Shown here piece by piece: positions 36,801-49,735 of a stretch of DNA of 64,000 nt. Both the position numbers and the translations under genes were made by a program. The stretch's first letter is position 1; the number at the start of each line of letters is the position of its first letter. Origin of the DNA: Raphanus sativus. Lineage: Eukaryota > Streptophyta > Magnoliopsida > Brassicales > Brassicaceae. The stretch lies in the NCBI RefSeq assembly GCF_000801105.2, contig NC_079519.1, positions 28,371,288 to 28,435,287 on the forward strand, in the 5' to 3' direction. The notes beneath the pieces are model-generated. The model saw only the letters and a list, made by a program, of their open reading frames with translations. It made no database searches and was not told the DNA's origin.

Positions 36801-37363
36801 ATTAGCCACTTCATTTTCTAAGCATCTAAACATGTTTGTGGCTTAACTTTCTTTCTTTTGGTCACAGTACATCCCAGTCTCCTAGGAACATGTCCTGCCC
36901 GATTTCACCAGTCGGTAGTCCAATCTTCCACTCGCATTCGCCGCATATTAGCGGAAGAAGATCTCCATCCCCGATATCTAGTCCCCATGTTCTCTCCGGC
37001 TCATCAACACCTTTAACTGCGGGAGGTGGAGCCATCCCTTTCCATCACCAGAGACAGACCACAATCAACTTGTTGCAAGAAGGGATAGGATCAAGCAGAA
37101 ACCCCGGAAGTGCAGGAAACTTCTACACCAACAGCTATTTTCAGGAGCCTAGACAGCCTCGGAGTAGTCCAAGGACACCTCCTCATGTATTTTGGGACAA
37201 CAACGGTTCGATCCAACCGGGGTATAACTGGAACAAGGACAACCAACCAGTCTTGTCTGATCATGTGTCACAGCAGCTATTAAGCGAGCATCTGAAACTG
37301 AAGTCCCTTAATCTGAGACCTGGGTTTTCAACTCCTCCCGGTTCGACAAACAGAGGACCCTAA
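33848..37363 (+). CDS. YDA: YODA, MAP kinase kinase kinase
   Basis: Eleven coding exons: 33848-34377, 34462-35169, 35254-35341, 35437-35499, 35628-35788, 35873-35948, 36060-36119, 36200-36307, 36394-36633, 36705-36793 and 36868-37363, all GT-AG and in phase, 872 residues (Arabidopsis about 883 from memory). The start MPWWSKHSSKDEKKKSSKES is diagnostic. A long Ser/Pro-rich N-terminal regulatory region (about 1-392) precedes the kinase: GMGSFGHVYLGFN (400-412), ATP-site Lys 422 in CAMKEV, HRDIKGAN with Asp 518, DFG at 536-538 and SPYWMAPE. The C-terminal tail is again Ser/Pro-rich. YODA sits above MKK4/5 and MPK3/6 in stomatal patterning, embryo suspensor and inflorescence development, downstream of ERECTA receptors. 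All catalytic residues are present. The intron positions fit the known gene. Confidence 0.95.
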
Positions 37364-38130
37364 CCAAACAAACATATAGCTGGCAGAGACTCCTCCCTGA
37401 CTTGGGAATCACAACACGGATTGGAGGGTTAGAATCTCAGGGTTTAGGGTGAATGAGCCGTGAGGACAACCTTGAACCATTGGATAATATCAAGAAATGA
37501 GGATTCGTTTTTTTTGTTTTGTTGGAAAAATCTGAAGAGCTCTTTATCTTGTCTTTCTCTTTTTCTCTGAGGATAGATGGAAGTGAGAGAGAGGAAGGAG
37601 ATCAACAACCAAGAAATTTGATTGTGTATAGAACAGAAATTCAATCTTTCATCTAATTCGTCTCTTTCCCTCTCTTTCTTTTATATTTGGTCTGGTTTGT
37701 TGCTGATGATGAGACGAAAGAGAGGGCAAAGCAACTTTTAAACTCATTTGATGTAATCTACTTTTTATTTGCAAGAAAATCCCACTTTAGATTATAAGTC
37801 CACTCTCTTTCAAACTCTTACATTTTGGACGAAAAGGGAAAATGAAAAATCAAGTCAGCAAGATAATAATGATCATTTAGATTACAAAATCAACACAACG
37901 ATGATATTGATAGCTTAACATGTTTGTACTATGTGTATATACAACACTCTTCTCTTACAAAAGGAACAAACCATATAGACACAGAACGATCGTGGATTCT
38001 TCTTCAATGATGACGATGCAAATATAAATTCAAGAGGACTGGAGAGGATAAGAATCTTACGGCTTACGTTACATTGGTTACAAACCCGAAAGGCTTTTTA
38101 TATGTATATATCTCTTGTGAGGTCGTCTCA
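37364..38130. other. Convergent 3' region between YODA and the SPPL gene
   Basis: Contains 3' UTR sequence of both genes; the YODA side reaches to about 37760. No extra gene is visible. Confidence 0.5.
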
Positions 38131-41100
38131 TTACTCAGAGCACTGTTCAAGCCTGACGTGGTGAGGACATGCCCTTTCTGGCTCTCCTTTCGTCCATAGA
38201 ATCCAAAGATCGTCTCGTTTCCGAGCTAGTGTTAGCATCGTTCCTATATTTTCATCACGTGATCTCTCTCAATACTCATTCGATGCACGTTATGGAAGAG
38301 GGAATAAGAGAGAGAGAGAGATTTTCCAGCTAACCGAGAGTAAAAGGGACAATGTAGAGCAATGCTGGTTGGCCGTGTCCATCCATTAGGTTTAGAGCCA
38401 CGTAAGTAATCAAAAGACCTGCGAGGTTTTCAAATGGTTTTAATGATGAGGTAGAATACACCAGTGAGATTATGCGGATTTGTGTGTGATTTTTTTACCT
38501 AATCCGTAAGCAACCATCGCCCATATAAAATAGCCGGTTCGAAGAGTCTTGTTAGCTAACCAGTCATATCTGCAAAGAAGAAACAAATGTTAGGAAAACT
38601 TGGAACTCGGTGAAAGGAAACTCTGAGATGATAAAAAAAAGGTTTTTGGACCTGAGAGCAAATGCGATTAGCAAACCGGGCAAAAGAATATCACCGAATC
38701 CAATAATGCTGTAGCCTCCCCACGGATCGAACATGCGTGGAATCTTCAGTAGCATAGGGATGCCATCTTCTCCGCTTTTATCACCACGAGCTACCTGCAA
38801 TGAAAAACGAAGCTCATTTTTTAAAAAACCTATGAGGTGAAATGAAGATTTCTAAATGAGATTTTGAGTTCTGACACATGATTGGTTGGTTACTTACGAC
38901 AATCATTACGCTTTCGTGGAACAACTTCTTGGAGACAAACACCCAGAAGATATCGTACAAGAAGGCACAGCTGAGGAGAACTGTCCCAACCTATTCCAAC
39001 CGATATGTGGCGTGTTATTAGAATCTTCACATACCTCCAGAGACTTTTTTGGATACTCTAAGATGGAAAGATTGAGATGAGATAATACCTTAAGGTTTGG
39101 GACATGAACAATCTGTAATACTGTGATGATCAATGCGATCCCCTGGTCAACAGAACAGCAATGTCAAATTCCATCTGACAGAATTGGATTGAAGTTGAAA
39201 ATGAAATCGTATGGGGCTGCAATCCTTACAAGAATATCTTGGCCAATCCAAGCTAAAGAACGCTCTCGGTAAACAGCCCATAGAACAGCAAAGACAATGC
39301 AGAAGGGAGAAACTGCAAGCGTCAGATAAGAGATAGGTCCAAGGAAAGGGACTTTTATGTAAGAATCTCCAGCACGTTTGAACCATCTGCAAAAAAGGAG
39401 AAATAACACAATCAGTGACATTCGAGAGAGTAGGACCATAGGTGTTGAAACTTGAAAGGAAACATGCTTTTTTACCTTGATAGCAAAGCGACAAGGCAAG
39501 TTTGCAAACCCTGAGGATAAAGAAGGTACACTATTTTAGACTTCAAACCGGTCTATCAATTTAATTTAAGTATGCTTTGGATTAGGATCATACGTAGAAA
39601 CTACTGAGAGGATACAGAGAAAACGAATAGAACTAAAAAATAGGTTGGGTACCTCAACACCACCAATGCAGAAAACAACCACAAGAAGCTCCACAAACCA
39701 ATAAGACATAAGCTTGTAAAGAACCACCAGGAAGCCAGAAGCAAGAAATACGAAACAAATAGCTGAAAGAGTATTGATCTCCACGACACCACTACCCCCA
39801 TCATTTGTGCTAGGCGTTTCGTCTATAGCATCCTACATTTTTTTTGCAACAAATTATTTAGAAGTAAGAATGATTACGTAATAACAATAACACTGACAAT
39901 AAAACCCATAAACAACGCCATGTGAATGTTTTCTCAAAAGTAGACAAATAGCACAAGGAGGGGGCCCAGTTCACTAGAAAAGCTATCCGTTACCTATCCA
40001 TTTTCTTGGATGTTTATGTTGAGACAGCATTTCCATAAATAGGAAAGTAAAATGGTAAAGAAATGGCAAAGTGTTGTTCAATGTGTTATGAATGACTTTT
40101 CTTCCTCGGCCGGACCAAGTTACCAACTACTTTGTCCCCTTCATCATTAGAATTGCACAAGAAGGGGAAGGGACTTGATTATTGTCAGCTTACGTTATCC
40201 TTACCTATTCAACTAAGTGTTCCTAGCCTAACACTTGTATGTTCCCAAATAAGTAGGAAATAACAAACCTTGAGTAGCTTATCATGTTCAATAGCAGCCT
40301 CTCGGGCACTCCATGCAGACCAATAAGATGCACACAAAATGGTCCCGATAGCCATTAACCACAAAAAGACTTCGGCTACATCAACAGCTGGTCGTCTTGG
40401 GGAGTAAAGCTGCACCGACACTACATAAAAAAAGTAGGGAAGATTCGTGAGTTGAATAATTCATATTAACAGATCATCATCATCATCATCTATGATGACG
40501 TACGTACCTTTAGAACTGTTGATAAGCATTTTTTCCAAGGTTGCACCAGCGTCTTGTGGGAGCATGACGGCAGGGATCTTAATGTCTAAATCCGTTTCAT
40601 CCGGTTCACAAACCATTTTGTAAAGCTCTATCAAACAAACAAACCAGAAAAAAAACATATAAGTGATTGCTACAATAAGATGAAAGTTAGTATAAGTGAA
40701 AAGAAGTAATCAACAAGAGACCTTTCTGGTTATTAATGATAAGGAGAGCAGAGGCACCAGCAGCTTCCGCGTTATTAGCCTTAGCAGTGAACCGACAGTT
40801 GCCCCGGTCCACAATAACAACATCTCCAATAAGCTTAACAAAGATTGAAAATCAGGTAAGCTTTACATAATGCAGTGATTCCCAAAATCACAAGTTTTTT
40901 AATATACCTTAGTCTTGAGCGGTGAACAACAATCACGAGGGTTAGCAAAGACAACGTGAGTCTGGTTAGCGTTCTTCTCCTTGGAGACAATCCGTCTCCC
41001 GAATCTAGCACCGACGCCAACAAACTCGGCATCTTCAGTACCATCAATCCAAGTTTGAACTTTAACCTAAGGGTGACATATCATTAAAAAAACATAAATC

Positions 41101-41524
41101 TTAACTTGTCACTTATTCATCCGAGTGAAAAAAGTACAAACTTTACTAATAAAAAAATCACAACTTTAATTAGTTCTTAGGAAACCAAAGGGGGTCACTA
41201 CACAACCCACAAGTAAACTTCATTGGTAAGGGAAGAGAAATTAAAAAACTTAGATCCAACTACAAAGCTAGAACAGTAGACTGAGAGTTGGAGCTCAAAA
41301 GTTACTAAAACTAATCTCCCAGAAAAGAGGGAAAATCAGTGAAGAAGAAGAAGGTGAATTGGGAGTAAGAAGAGTACCAAAACGAAGTCGTTTTCGCAAC
41401 CAGGCTTCTTCGGAGCTAAATCGTCTTGATGAACGATATCACCGGCGGTGGCAGTAGAAAGGAGGGAGACGAGTAAGATCGAAGCGGAAACGAGAAGAAT
41501 CCGAAGAAATCGGAGGGAATCCAT
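38131..41524 (-). CDS. SPPL2: Signal peptide peptidase-like intramembrane aspartyl protease with PA domain
   Basis: Fourteen exons on the minus strand: 41524-41378, 41066-40908, 40833-40722, 40627-40508, 40420-40269, 39832-39653, 39510-39476, 39386-39230, 39142-39089, 38990-38898, 38794-38652, 38569-38499, 38418-38335 and 38243-38131, all GT-AG and in phase, 539 residues. A signal peptide (about 1-27) is followed by a luminal protease-associated domain ([32 protein letters not shown]) and then about nine membrane segments. The catalytic Asp in FLYDIFWVF is residue 385, the second in GFGD is residue 438, and the PAL motif is 492-494. The family cleaves type II membrane proteins in endosomal and vacuolar membranes. 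Without the last short intron (38334-38244) the frame would stop just after PFTLG; splicing it restores the end ([20 protein letters not shown]). Matches AT1G63690 from memory. Confidence 0.93.
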
Positions 41525-41790
41525 GGAAAGGATTCACCAACCGTTTTTTTTTTAATCACACGCAGAGACAATGAAGCGAGAATGGAGAGAGATAGAGAGA
41601 GAGGAGTGAAACACGGGATGCTTGCTTAATTAATTAAAAAAAGGGAATATTTACATTTGATCGGAGTATCATTTTGTATGTGGATTGTGACGTAAGCGCG
41701 TATAAATCAGAGTGAGGACAATGTCCAAACGACGTCGTATGGTCGTCACCGGACCGGTTTAGTCGTTTAGCTATCTTAGTCGAGATCTAA
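41525..41790. promoter_or_regulatory. Upstream region of the SPPL gene
   Basis: The 5' UTR and promoter of the minus-strand protease gene. A GAGA-rich patch lies close to the start (41580-41610). It ends at the left TAA of the next element. Confidence 0.4.
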
Positions 41791-42061
41791 GGCCATCTGC
41801 ATCAATGAACTTCTTTGAGGGAGGGTCTTAATTTTAATTTTTTATTACTTTTTTTTTTTTACTTTTTCGTTTGTTAAAAAAAAAAAAAAGAAACGGACCA
41901 ATCGTAGACCACCACATTGCGTAGGGCCCGCGTACAGTGACGTACCGGGTTCATACAGAAGAGGCACAGAGAAACGAGTTCATTGATAATTAATTATTTT
42001 AATATTTTTCTGTCTGGGAAAGCGTGTGAACTCGGTTGACGAACCTTTGATGCTAATGCCC
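41791..42061. mobile_element. Harbinger/Tourist-type MITE
   Basis: The left end GGCCATCTGCATCAA and the reverse complement of the right end GGGCATTAGCATCAA are inverted copies. Flanking TAA at 41788-41790 and TAA at 42062-42064 is the 3-bp target duplication expected of the Harbinger superfamily. It is 271 bases long and non-coding, with a poly-T/poly-A hairpin near 41847-41890. It lies about 270 bases upstream of the SPPL start codon. Confidence 0.8.
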
Positions 42062-42257
42062 TAAGATGGTATATATTAATATGATGTGCAATTTCTACCG
42101 GGGATCATATAGGATTTGGAATACGCCAGTTAGCAAAAACTAATACCAAATCGCAAAAACTATACCGAATTGACGTTTGTTGTCTCGGGCATACCATGTT
42201 GTTTTGTTTGTCTAAACCAAAATTTTTATTTATTTTCATGATTACCGTACTTATTTC

Positions 42258-42404
42258 TAGATTCCGAGTCGACTAATTGATATCGTGAATCTTTTAATTT
42301 ATGTATGACCATAAATAAAGAATTTTATTTTTATTTTCTGTAGGTTATTTAGGAAAAAAAACTATTCCATGCTAATCTTTTCTAGTGTTTTCTTTTAAGT
42401 CACA
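42258..42404 (+). repeat. ~147-bp direct repeat, left copy
   Basis: Begins GATTCCGAGTCGACTAATTG and ends CTTTTAAGTCACA. An almost identical segment lies at 43906-44056. The two copies flank the Helitron-bearing interval. Confidence 0.85.
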
Positions 42405-42463
42405 CTAGATTTTGATCCGCACGTTCGCGTGGATTTTGATTTTTTTTTTTATAAAATATTTAA
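42405..42463 (-). mobile_element. Second Helitron 3' terminus, minus strand
   Basis: Read on the minus strand, a short imperfect hairpin (CCACGCG/CGTGCGG) is followed by ATCAAAATCTAG and then a host T. This is the hairpin-CTAG end of a Helitron. Its 5' end is not certain, because the 1000-bp Helitron abuts it. Confidence 0.5.
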
Positions 42464-43463
42464 TCTATACTATTAAAAAGGAAGCAGTCTTGAAAAGTCG
42501 ACATATATAAGTTATTTTGGACCCTTTCATTTTTTTAGTCCAACCTATTACATATAACAAAATATTATAACTATCATATTTTATACCAATTTAATAAGAT
42601 TCTCCTTCATTTAAATAAAGCCTATTACTGATATTGACTTTAAATGTTACTATAATCTAAACCGTTGACTTCTAACATTTTAAATATGTACATAAGAAAG
42701 ATTTATATAAACCACTGTTTCTATTACTAATGTTTATATAATTTTTTGGTATCGAATGATGGTGCGGAATTAATTTAAAACAACATTGTACCCCATCTAT
42801 ACTTTTAAAATTGAATCACTACCAAAAAAATTACTGAAAAAAAATTGTTGAATCCTTTCACTAACTAATTATTTTTCGTCCAACTATTTGAAAAATTGAT
42901 TTGCGGATGCGGGTTATGAGTTTTTTTATGCGGACTTAGTATGAGTTGGTGGATTTTGGATCGCGGCTATCCGTCGACCCGCAAATTATTTAAAAAAATA
43001 AAAATTAAAAAAGTAAATACTTTTTTTTAAATACAAGAATTTAAAAATAATAATTTAAAAATTAAGTCATGTATAAATTTTTTTATTATAAATATACTTT
43101 TATAGTAATTAAATTAAATAATGATTTTTAAAAAATATATATAACCCACGGATAACCACAAAATTAAGCAGAACGGATGCATGTACAATATTATTTGTTT
43201 GCAGGTTGTGCGGGTCATATTTTTTTAACCAAAACAAAGTTGAAAATCTGCGGGTTTGCGGATCAGCAGGGCGAGTTTGACCCACAACTCAGCCTTAACT
43301 GTGCGTATATCGGATCAATTTTTAATTTACAATATATTTGATCTAAATTTATATACAAATATGATTACAAAAATACAAATATAATCAGAAAAAAATAATA
43401 TAAAAAAATTAAATTTAAAATAAAAGAATATACCCGCCCTTTTAAGGGCGGGTCAAAATCTAG
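42464..43463 (+). mobile_element. Non-autonomous Helitron, 1000 bp
   Basis: The 5' end is TCTATACTATTAAAAAGG, preceded by host A (42463). The 3' end has the hairpin CCCGCCCTT/AAGGGCGGG (43433-43452), then TCAAAATCTAG, followed by host T (43464). TC at the start, a hairpin just before CTAG, and insertion between A and T with no target duplication are the Helitron hallmarks. It carries no Rep/helicase gene. The interior is AT-rich with a few GC-rich words (GCGGATGCGGGTTATGAG). Confidence 0.85.
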
Positions 43464-43905
43464 TTATCTTTTAAATACATGGTTTATTTACATATTCTCT
43501 GTCTCCTACAAATTTATCCGGACCGAAGATGATCCGACTCAAACCCTGGAAAATTTTACAATATCTGAATTGTATTTATTTGATTTGAAAACTATGTAAA
43601 CATGATTTCCAAACAAAGATTTGTATTCCAACTGGTGTTTTGATGTCCTAATCAATATGATTATGTGAAAAAAATAAAAAAAATTCTTAAATTATTTTTG
43701 TACATAATATTTTATCTAAAATTTTATAACTTTGTGCAGTTTATTTAGATAATTTTATAACTTGTGTGGATTCTTTTTAAGAAAAAAAAGGAAAATTGCA
43801 CAAATCATATATTAATCCGCGCGGATATCTGGTTTGACTAATGTTCAACGTAAACTCATAACCCGCTGATTTTATAAAAAAAAATTAATGTTTTGTATGC
43901 ATATT

Positions 43906-44056
43906 AGATTCCGAGTCGACTAATTGATATCGTGAATCTTTTAATTTATGTATGACTACAAATAAAGAATTTTATTTTTATTTTTTGTAGGTTATTTAGG
44001 AAAAAAAAAGACTATTCCATGCTAATCTTTCCTAGTGTTTTCTTTTAAGTCACATA
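43906..44056 (+). repeat. ~147-bp direct repeat, right copy
   Basis: Begins AGATTCCGAGTCGACTAATT and ends CTTTTAAGTCACA; the partner is at 42258-42404. The few changes are mostly in A/T runs. Past the repeat the sequence differs (TATAGCACTAGACC against CTAGATTTTG). Confidence 0.85.
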
Positions 44057-44129
44057 TAGCACTAGACCTAAGCTTCTTCTTTTTTGTTCATTCAATCATG
44101 TATTCCTAATTTCTCAAGCTTCAGGATTA

Positions 44130-44412
44130 CTAAGGCTGTAACTGAAATGCATATTTTTGGAATAGAAACTTCATGAATGCTCAATTCATGTGCATTCCAA
44201 AAATTGTTCACCAGTTACAAAAACAAAATGAAAAGGCCTTTCTATTTCATTCCAAACATTCCATATTATTCCAGAGAAAAAAAATAATTTTCGTTTGTAA
44301 AATCATTCCAAAACAAAAACGTTTTGGAACAAGTGAAATGATGATTCCATTCCATTAATTCCATAAATAATGATTCCTACTATTCCTTTTATTTTCAACC
44401 AGTTACACCCGA
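44130..44412. repeat. ATTCC-rich candidate inverted-repeat element
   Basis: The left side has GGCTGTAACTGAAATG and the right side has CAACCAGTTACACCCG, a short inverted match (TAACTG/CAGTTA). Many GGAAT or ATTCC words lie between. Possibly a small hAT-like MITE. No clear target duplication. Confidence 0.35.
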
Positions 44413-45016
44413 AATGTATTTACCAAACTGAAACCGTATTTTCAATTTTTCATCACGTACGTCTGTTTAAAATCATTTTTATTTTTCAAAGAGATCCAGT
44501 TTCGATCGAATTTGGTTTTGTTGGTTCGGTCTGAATTGGTTATTCCAAACAAAACACACCGGCTATCTCTAAATCAACACATACCCAACAAACACTATTG
44601 TTTTAAAAAAAAAAATCGTACAAAAATTGTTAGTACACACATCTTCTTCCAATTTCATCTCATTCCCTACCCTACTGCACTAACAATGAGAAACAAAACA
44701 AACTCTTATATCTTTCAAGCAACCTGTGTTTCCATTTTAATCCTTTCGAGAAATTAAAACGGAAGGACTTTAAGTTAAGGTAATGATGAAGCTCATCAAC
44801 GTATTGTAATGTTTCGGGGCATTCTTCTTAATCATCATAGAACTCTTTTCCTATCACCTTCAAGCTGATATGCTTAATGGCCATACAGATAAAAGATCTC
44901 TGGAACCAGTAAGGATTAAAGAACATTTATATATATTACCAGTAATGATTCTTCTTGGCGTTGAAGCTTGTTCTTTATCAATCAATTCACACCTTCCTGA
45001 GACCTCATCGACTTCC

Positions 45017-45275
45017 TACTTTACAAATTAAAGGGGACATGTGCTTTTATGTGAAGCTTGTTCTTAATTTTGACCCATTATCTTTACTTCAACACATTTC
45101 CCTAAAGCAAGTTCTTGAGGAAAAGCTTCCATAACCAGAGCTTCAGATTCAAGTGTTACACTAGGGTGTGTTTGAGTAAGTATGAATAAGCCCTTAATTT
45201 TGACCCATTGTCTTTTGTTTTAAAAAGAAACCGAGATTCGTATAAAAGCACATCTCCCCTTTAATTTGTAACGTA
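45017..45275. repeat. 34-bp inverted repeat with ~190-bp loop
   Basis: The arm at 45017-45050 (TACTTTACAAATTAAAGGGG and on) and the reverse complement of 45242-45275 (TACGTTACAAATTAAAGGGG and on) differ at only two positions over 34 bases. The loop holds a direct repeat of CTTAATTTTGACCCATT (about 45064 and 45192). No target duplication was noticed. Confidence 0.8.
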
Positions 45276-48200
45276 GGCCGACCACCGCCATTTACAGTTG
45301 AGTGGATTTTAATAACACCCATCTTTTGTGGTCCGTCCCTTTTCCCTTTGGGCCTCACCTTTACGCTCCCTCGGCCCATTCCATAACACGTAAAAATGTA
45401 CGTAACTAGAGAAGTAGAGATAACTGTTTTCATAATTAAAAAAAAAAGATTAATGTTTTCTTAATGTACTGTAAAATACAAAGAAATGCCTAATTCTTGG
45501 GATGGGAGTATGGGAGTATCATAATTATTGATATAATAACTCAACCATGTCATAATATTTATATAATACGTATTACAAACATATATATGACTATGTAATT
45601 TGATACATGGATGTTTTTGTAAGCAATGTAGTTAGTTTAATCTGCTAATCAACATTTATACATTTATTTTTTCTCTGATTAAGCAATATATCAATACACT
45701 TTTCAATTTTAAACTAACTTTAGAATTTAAAGATAGCTTACAATGTATCTAAGTGTCTAGCTAACGTCTAACTTGGATAATGTATATGATGACTTTTTAT
45801 TAACTTCGCTTGGACTTATGCTCTGCATTTACATTTGTTTCACATGAGTTGCTTATCCTAAATTGCATCAGATTAACTGTATTTTCATATTATAAATTCA
45901 TGTTGAAATCACAAAGATATGCAGCGAAGAAAGATGAATAAAATATCTCTACAGCAAAAGATGTAGTGGTATTATTTTTCCAGTATTTTTTTTTTGCTAA
46001 ATAATTTTTCCAGTATTTGCAAGGAAGTTTCTTATACGAATTTGAAGGATTCAACTTTCATTAATAATGCGAAACGATGTTCATGAATGTAGTAGATACG
46101 AATACGATCCACCTTCATTGACGCGACGACGGTGGTAATGTTATATCCTTTAATTATAGGTATATGAACTTTAAAAAAAAACTATACCGAAATAATAGTA
46201 ACTACACATGCATGCGCTATTTTTCCAAAAGTGCTTCGGTACAAAGGTATTTGGTTCTCTCAACAATCACTCCAGAATAATTGATGTATTTTTCAGTAAA
46301 AAATAATAATAATTGATGTATTTTTTGATAGAGCACACATGATCAATTAGCTACTGATGACAGAGTTTGGCAAGTTTACGGGTGTTTGTGCATAATGTAA
46401 CCTCTGCAATGACCCACTTATTTTTCGAATGCAATTACACAGAGAAAATATGGAGATCACTAATCGCTACCCTTCTTGGATCAGATTAAATATACGACTA
46501 GTTTGCTTCGTTTTTTTCTTAAGCGGACTAGTTTGCTTCTTCTTCAGTATGTTTTCCGACTTTCTATCAACTCAATATGGTGGAAAGAAATGGGAGAAAA
46601 CATGGCGAGCAATTACTAATTTGCTTCTTCTTCAGTGTACCCTATACGACTAGTTTGCTTCTTCTTCAATCTTCAGCATATCCTATGTTTAATTTTTTGA
46701 ATATCCTAGATTTTAATGAACTACTTACAATGATCATTTTTGGTGAGATAATTCCTCTTTCGGAATTAAAATTTAATTATACATTCAAATAATTATATCA
46801 AATGTAAATATTTTTGTATGATTTTTTCAGAGTTTTCTCAAAAACAAATATATAGAGTTTTTTTTTTTGAGAAATCAATTATAGAGTTTTGAAGATGCTT
46901 TTACTTGCGTGCATTATATTCTGGGAAGCTGAAAATATGTAATCGGTGAGAAAAATGTTATACGTCGGGATACCTTTGTCGGTACACTATATAAAATAAT
47001 TCGTCTACTGAATTTACGTGAGTGATATAAACAATTCCAATAGGTTATGTATTGACATTTGAGATAAATTATATTCTATTGGTCGCGAGAGAAACTTCGG
47101 TAATTTGATAGCACAAGACAATTCGACAACCACACGTATGCCGTTACTAGTCACGCAATCATATTAATGTTTTTTTTTGCTAAACAGTTATATTAATGTT
47201 CCACCCACTTTATTATTCTAACATACGTTGACCAAAAAATATTATCCTAATAGAATCTCAAATCTTTCTAGACGTATGCGAAAATAATCATACTGGCTTA
47301 AGAGTTAATTTTTCGCTAGTGAAATAAATATATCAAATAAGTGAAACAGCTTAATCCAATAAGAAATGATTGATAAATTTGATTAACTCATTTATTATTG
47401 TTAACAATCAAAAACTGTTGTTTTAAACGATAATTAAGAGTTTACATGAATCTGTTTGATTTGCTAAAGGTAACATTTTGGTTTGCAAAGTTTATGAATC
47501 TGTTTAAGTTATTGAAAAAAATAATAATTAACAGTTGTAAAAAAGATCGATTACGACAACAACAACAAATGTAACACAAATGATTGTTTTCGATGATTAC
47601 TTTTTTCTGTAAAAATTATGTTACAAAATATTTTTTGAACCGGTAAAAGTTATATATATATGATAAATATTCAACCCTAATAGCAGGAAAATACATGTAT
47701 TTGCAATTTTGCATTATGCAAAAATGATGATCATATAATTTTTTTTATTGTAACTGATGGTTATATAATTTCGTAAATGGTGAATTAAAAGTTCTAACAA
47801 TCCCTGTCACCATCTCAACAACGACATTAATTACATGTATGCATTATACTGAATTAAAACCTATGTCAATTATATGCATTTATATTTAACAAAAAATTGT
47901 AATATAATGATCATATCAATATGAGAATAAAAGACACATGTATGTTTCATATTAATTTTGCGCATTCATGCACATAACTCATTAGAAGTAAATAAACTTG
48001 CCAGCTTCATCGTTTAGGTGCATTAGAAATCTGATGAACAAGTGTAACTAATTTATCATTACTAAAACAAGTATGTACGTCGTAAACGATTTTAGGTACT
48101 TTAAAGTTACGAGTTTATATCCTGGTTTATAATCTGATGAAAAAGTGTAACTAATTTAGTAGTTTCTATAAATATACTGAAAAAAAAAATTGAGATCTTT

Positions 48201-49735
48201 ATCAAAGACCCCGTAGCAGAGAAAAATTAGAAAGAAATGAAAAATGGGAAGACGAAGGAACATGCCGTATCGGGATCGGCTATTTTATAGCTATATTTTA
48301 TCCAAATATACACATTAAAACCTTGATGTATAAATGTATACATACACATTAAATGTGCATGTGTAGACACGTAGTATGACACAGATGGAAGTGTACGCGT
48401 CTTTACGTTACTAGTAATTAATAAGATTAGTCAAAACAAAATAAGACTAATAATAATTCATTTACTCGGAGCTAATTCATTAAAAACAATACTCGGAGCT
48501 AATTGGTAAACGTTCGAGAAGAATATAAGATAGTTCATATTTTAAAACAAAAAACTTTTAAACAACTGAAATTATAAAAAATAAAACACATAATAATAAA
48601 TGTAAACAATAATCATTAAAAGCAAATGTACTCCTTGATTCAATTATTTGAGTTTGATTCCAACGGTTATATTTTCTATAGAAGATAAATATTGAGCAAA
48701 AAATTTGTTGACTGTCAATAAAAGGTACACTTTTACTGACAGAGCCTTTACTGTCAGTGAGAAATTAATGTTTTAATCACATAAAACGCACTGTAATATT
48801 TAAGTTTCACACACACTCGCAGATACACATGTTCTATATCTGTAGATAAGAAGGTGACAATAATAAAAGCTTCATCTGAATTCTGAAGGCATTGTCTATA
48901 TGTGAAACGATCTGCAAATTTCCGTTGTCTCTTTCATTCTCACGTCCCTCTCCATCTTTCTCTCATTTCGCTTATAGTAACTTAATTGTATATTATCATA
49001 TATATAAATCAAAGAAAAGTTCCCACTAAGAAAAAATGTCTGACGATATAAAAAGAGAGATCAATTTGAATTGGTCTTTTGACTAATAACTTTTTTATTC
49101 TCCCATAATTCCAATTTATAAATGTTTATTAATTCATTCAATCTTCTTCTACCTCTTCTCCCTTTCCCCCATAACTAATATAAAGCCTCTTTAATGGCGA
49201 AAGGACCCATCTCCAACAATAAACAGTAATCCTCGTTTTCTTTATCATTACAAACTTTCTTGAATACAAAAAAAAAATCCCCAACTAAAAAGAAAAGAGA
49301 TCCTCTTTTTTATTAGACGGGTAGATGAAGAGACAAGGGTCCCTTTAATTTTTTGCTAAAGATCTTCAACCTCAATAATGTTAGGCACTCTTTTCTTTTG
49401 TATGTAAAAACAAAAGCTTGCGGTTTTTAACTTTCTAAATAAAAAAAAGTTTATCAGTCCATGACAAAGCTCAGTGCTTGATTGGCTCCACAGTCTCTGT
49501 ATAGAAAAAAGAAAAAAATTTGCATTTTTTTCTGTCCCATTTCAACATACAATCTCAGTGGTAAGCAAATCTCTGACTTATACATGTAACTATAACATTA
49601 TTAGACTGAAGGAAATTTTTTTTTTGCTGAGCATCTCACTTTAGGACACAGTTCTGTATCCATAAGAAGCTATTTTTTTTCAGACACAACTACAAGAATC
49701 CTCTGTTTTTTCTTTTCAGGTTTATTTGATAATCA
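45276..49735. other. AT-rich gene-free interval
   Basis: No gene is supported. Around 46489-46670 the word GACTAGTTTGCTTCTTCTTC or a near copy appears about four times. The last few hundred bases are the promoter and leader of the next gene. In Arabidopsis a MurE-like gene (AT1G63680, from memory) sits at this position; nothing like it is seen here. Confidence 0.4.

Noticed and set aside
38244..38334. Apparent premature stop after PFTLG in the SPPL gene
   Set aside because: A GT-AG intron removes it, and the next exon continues the known family C-terminus in phase.
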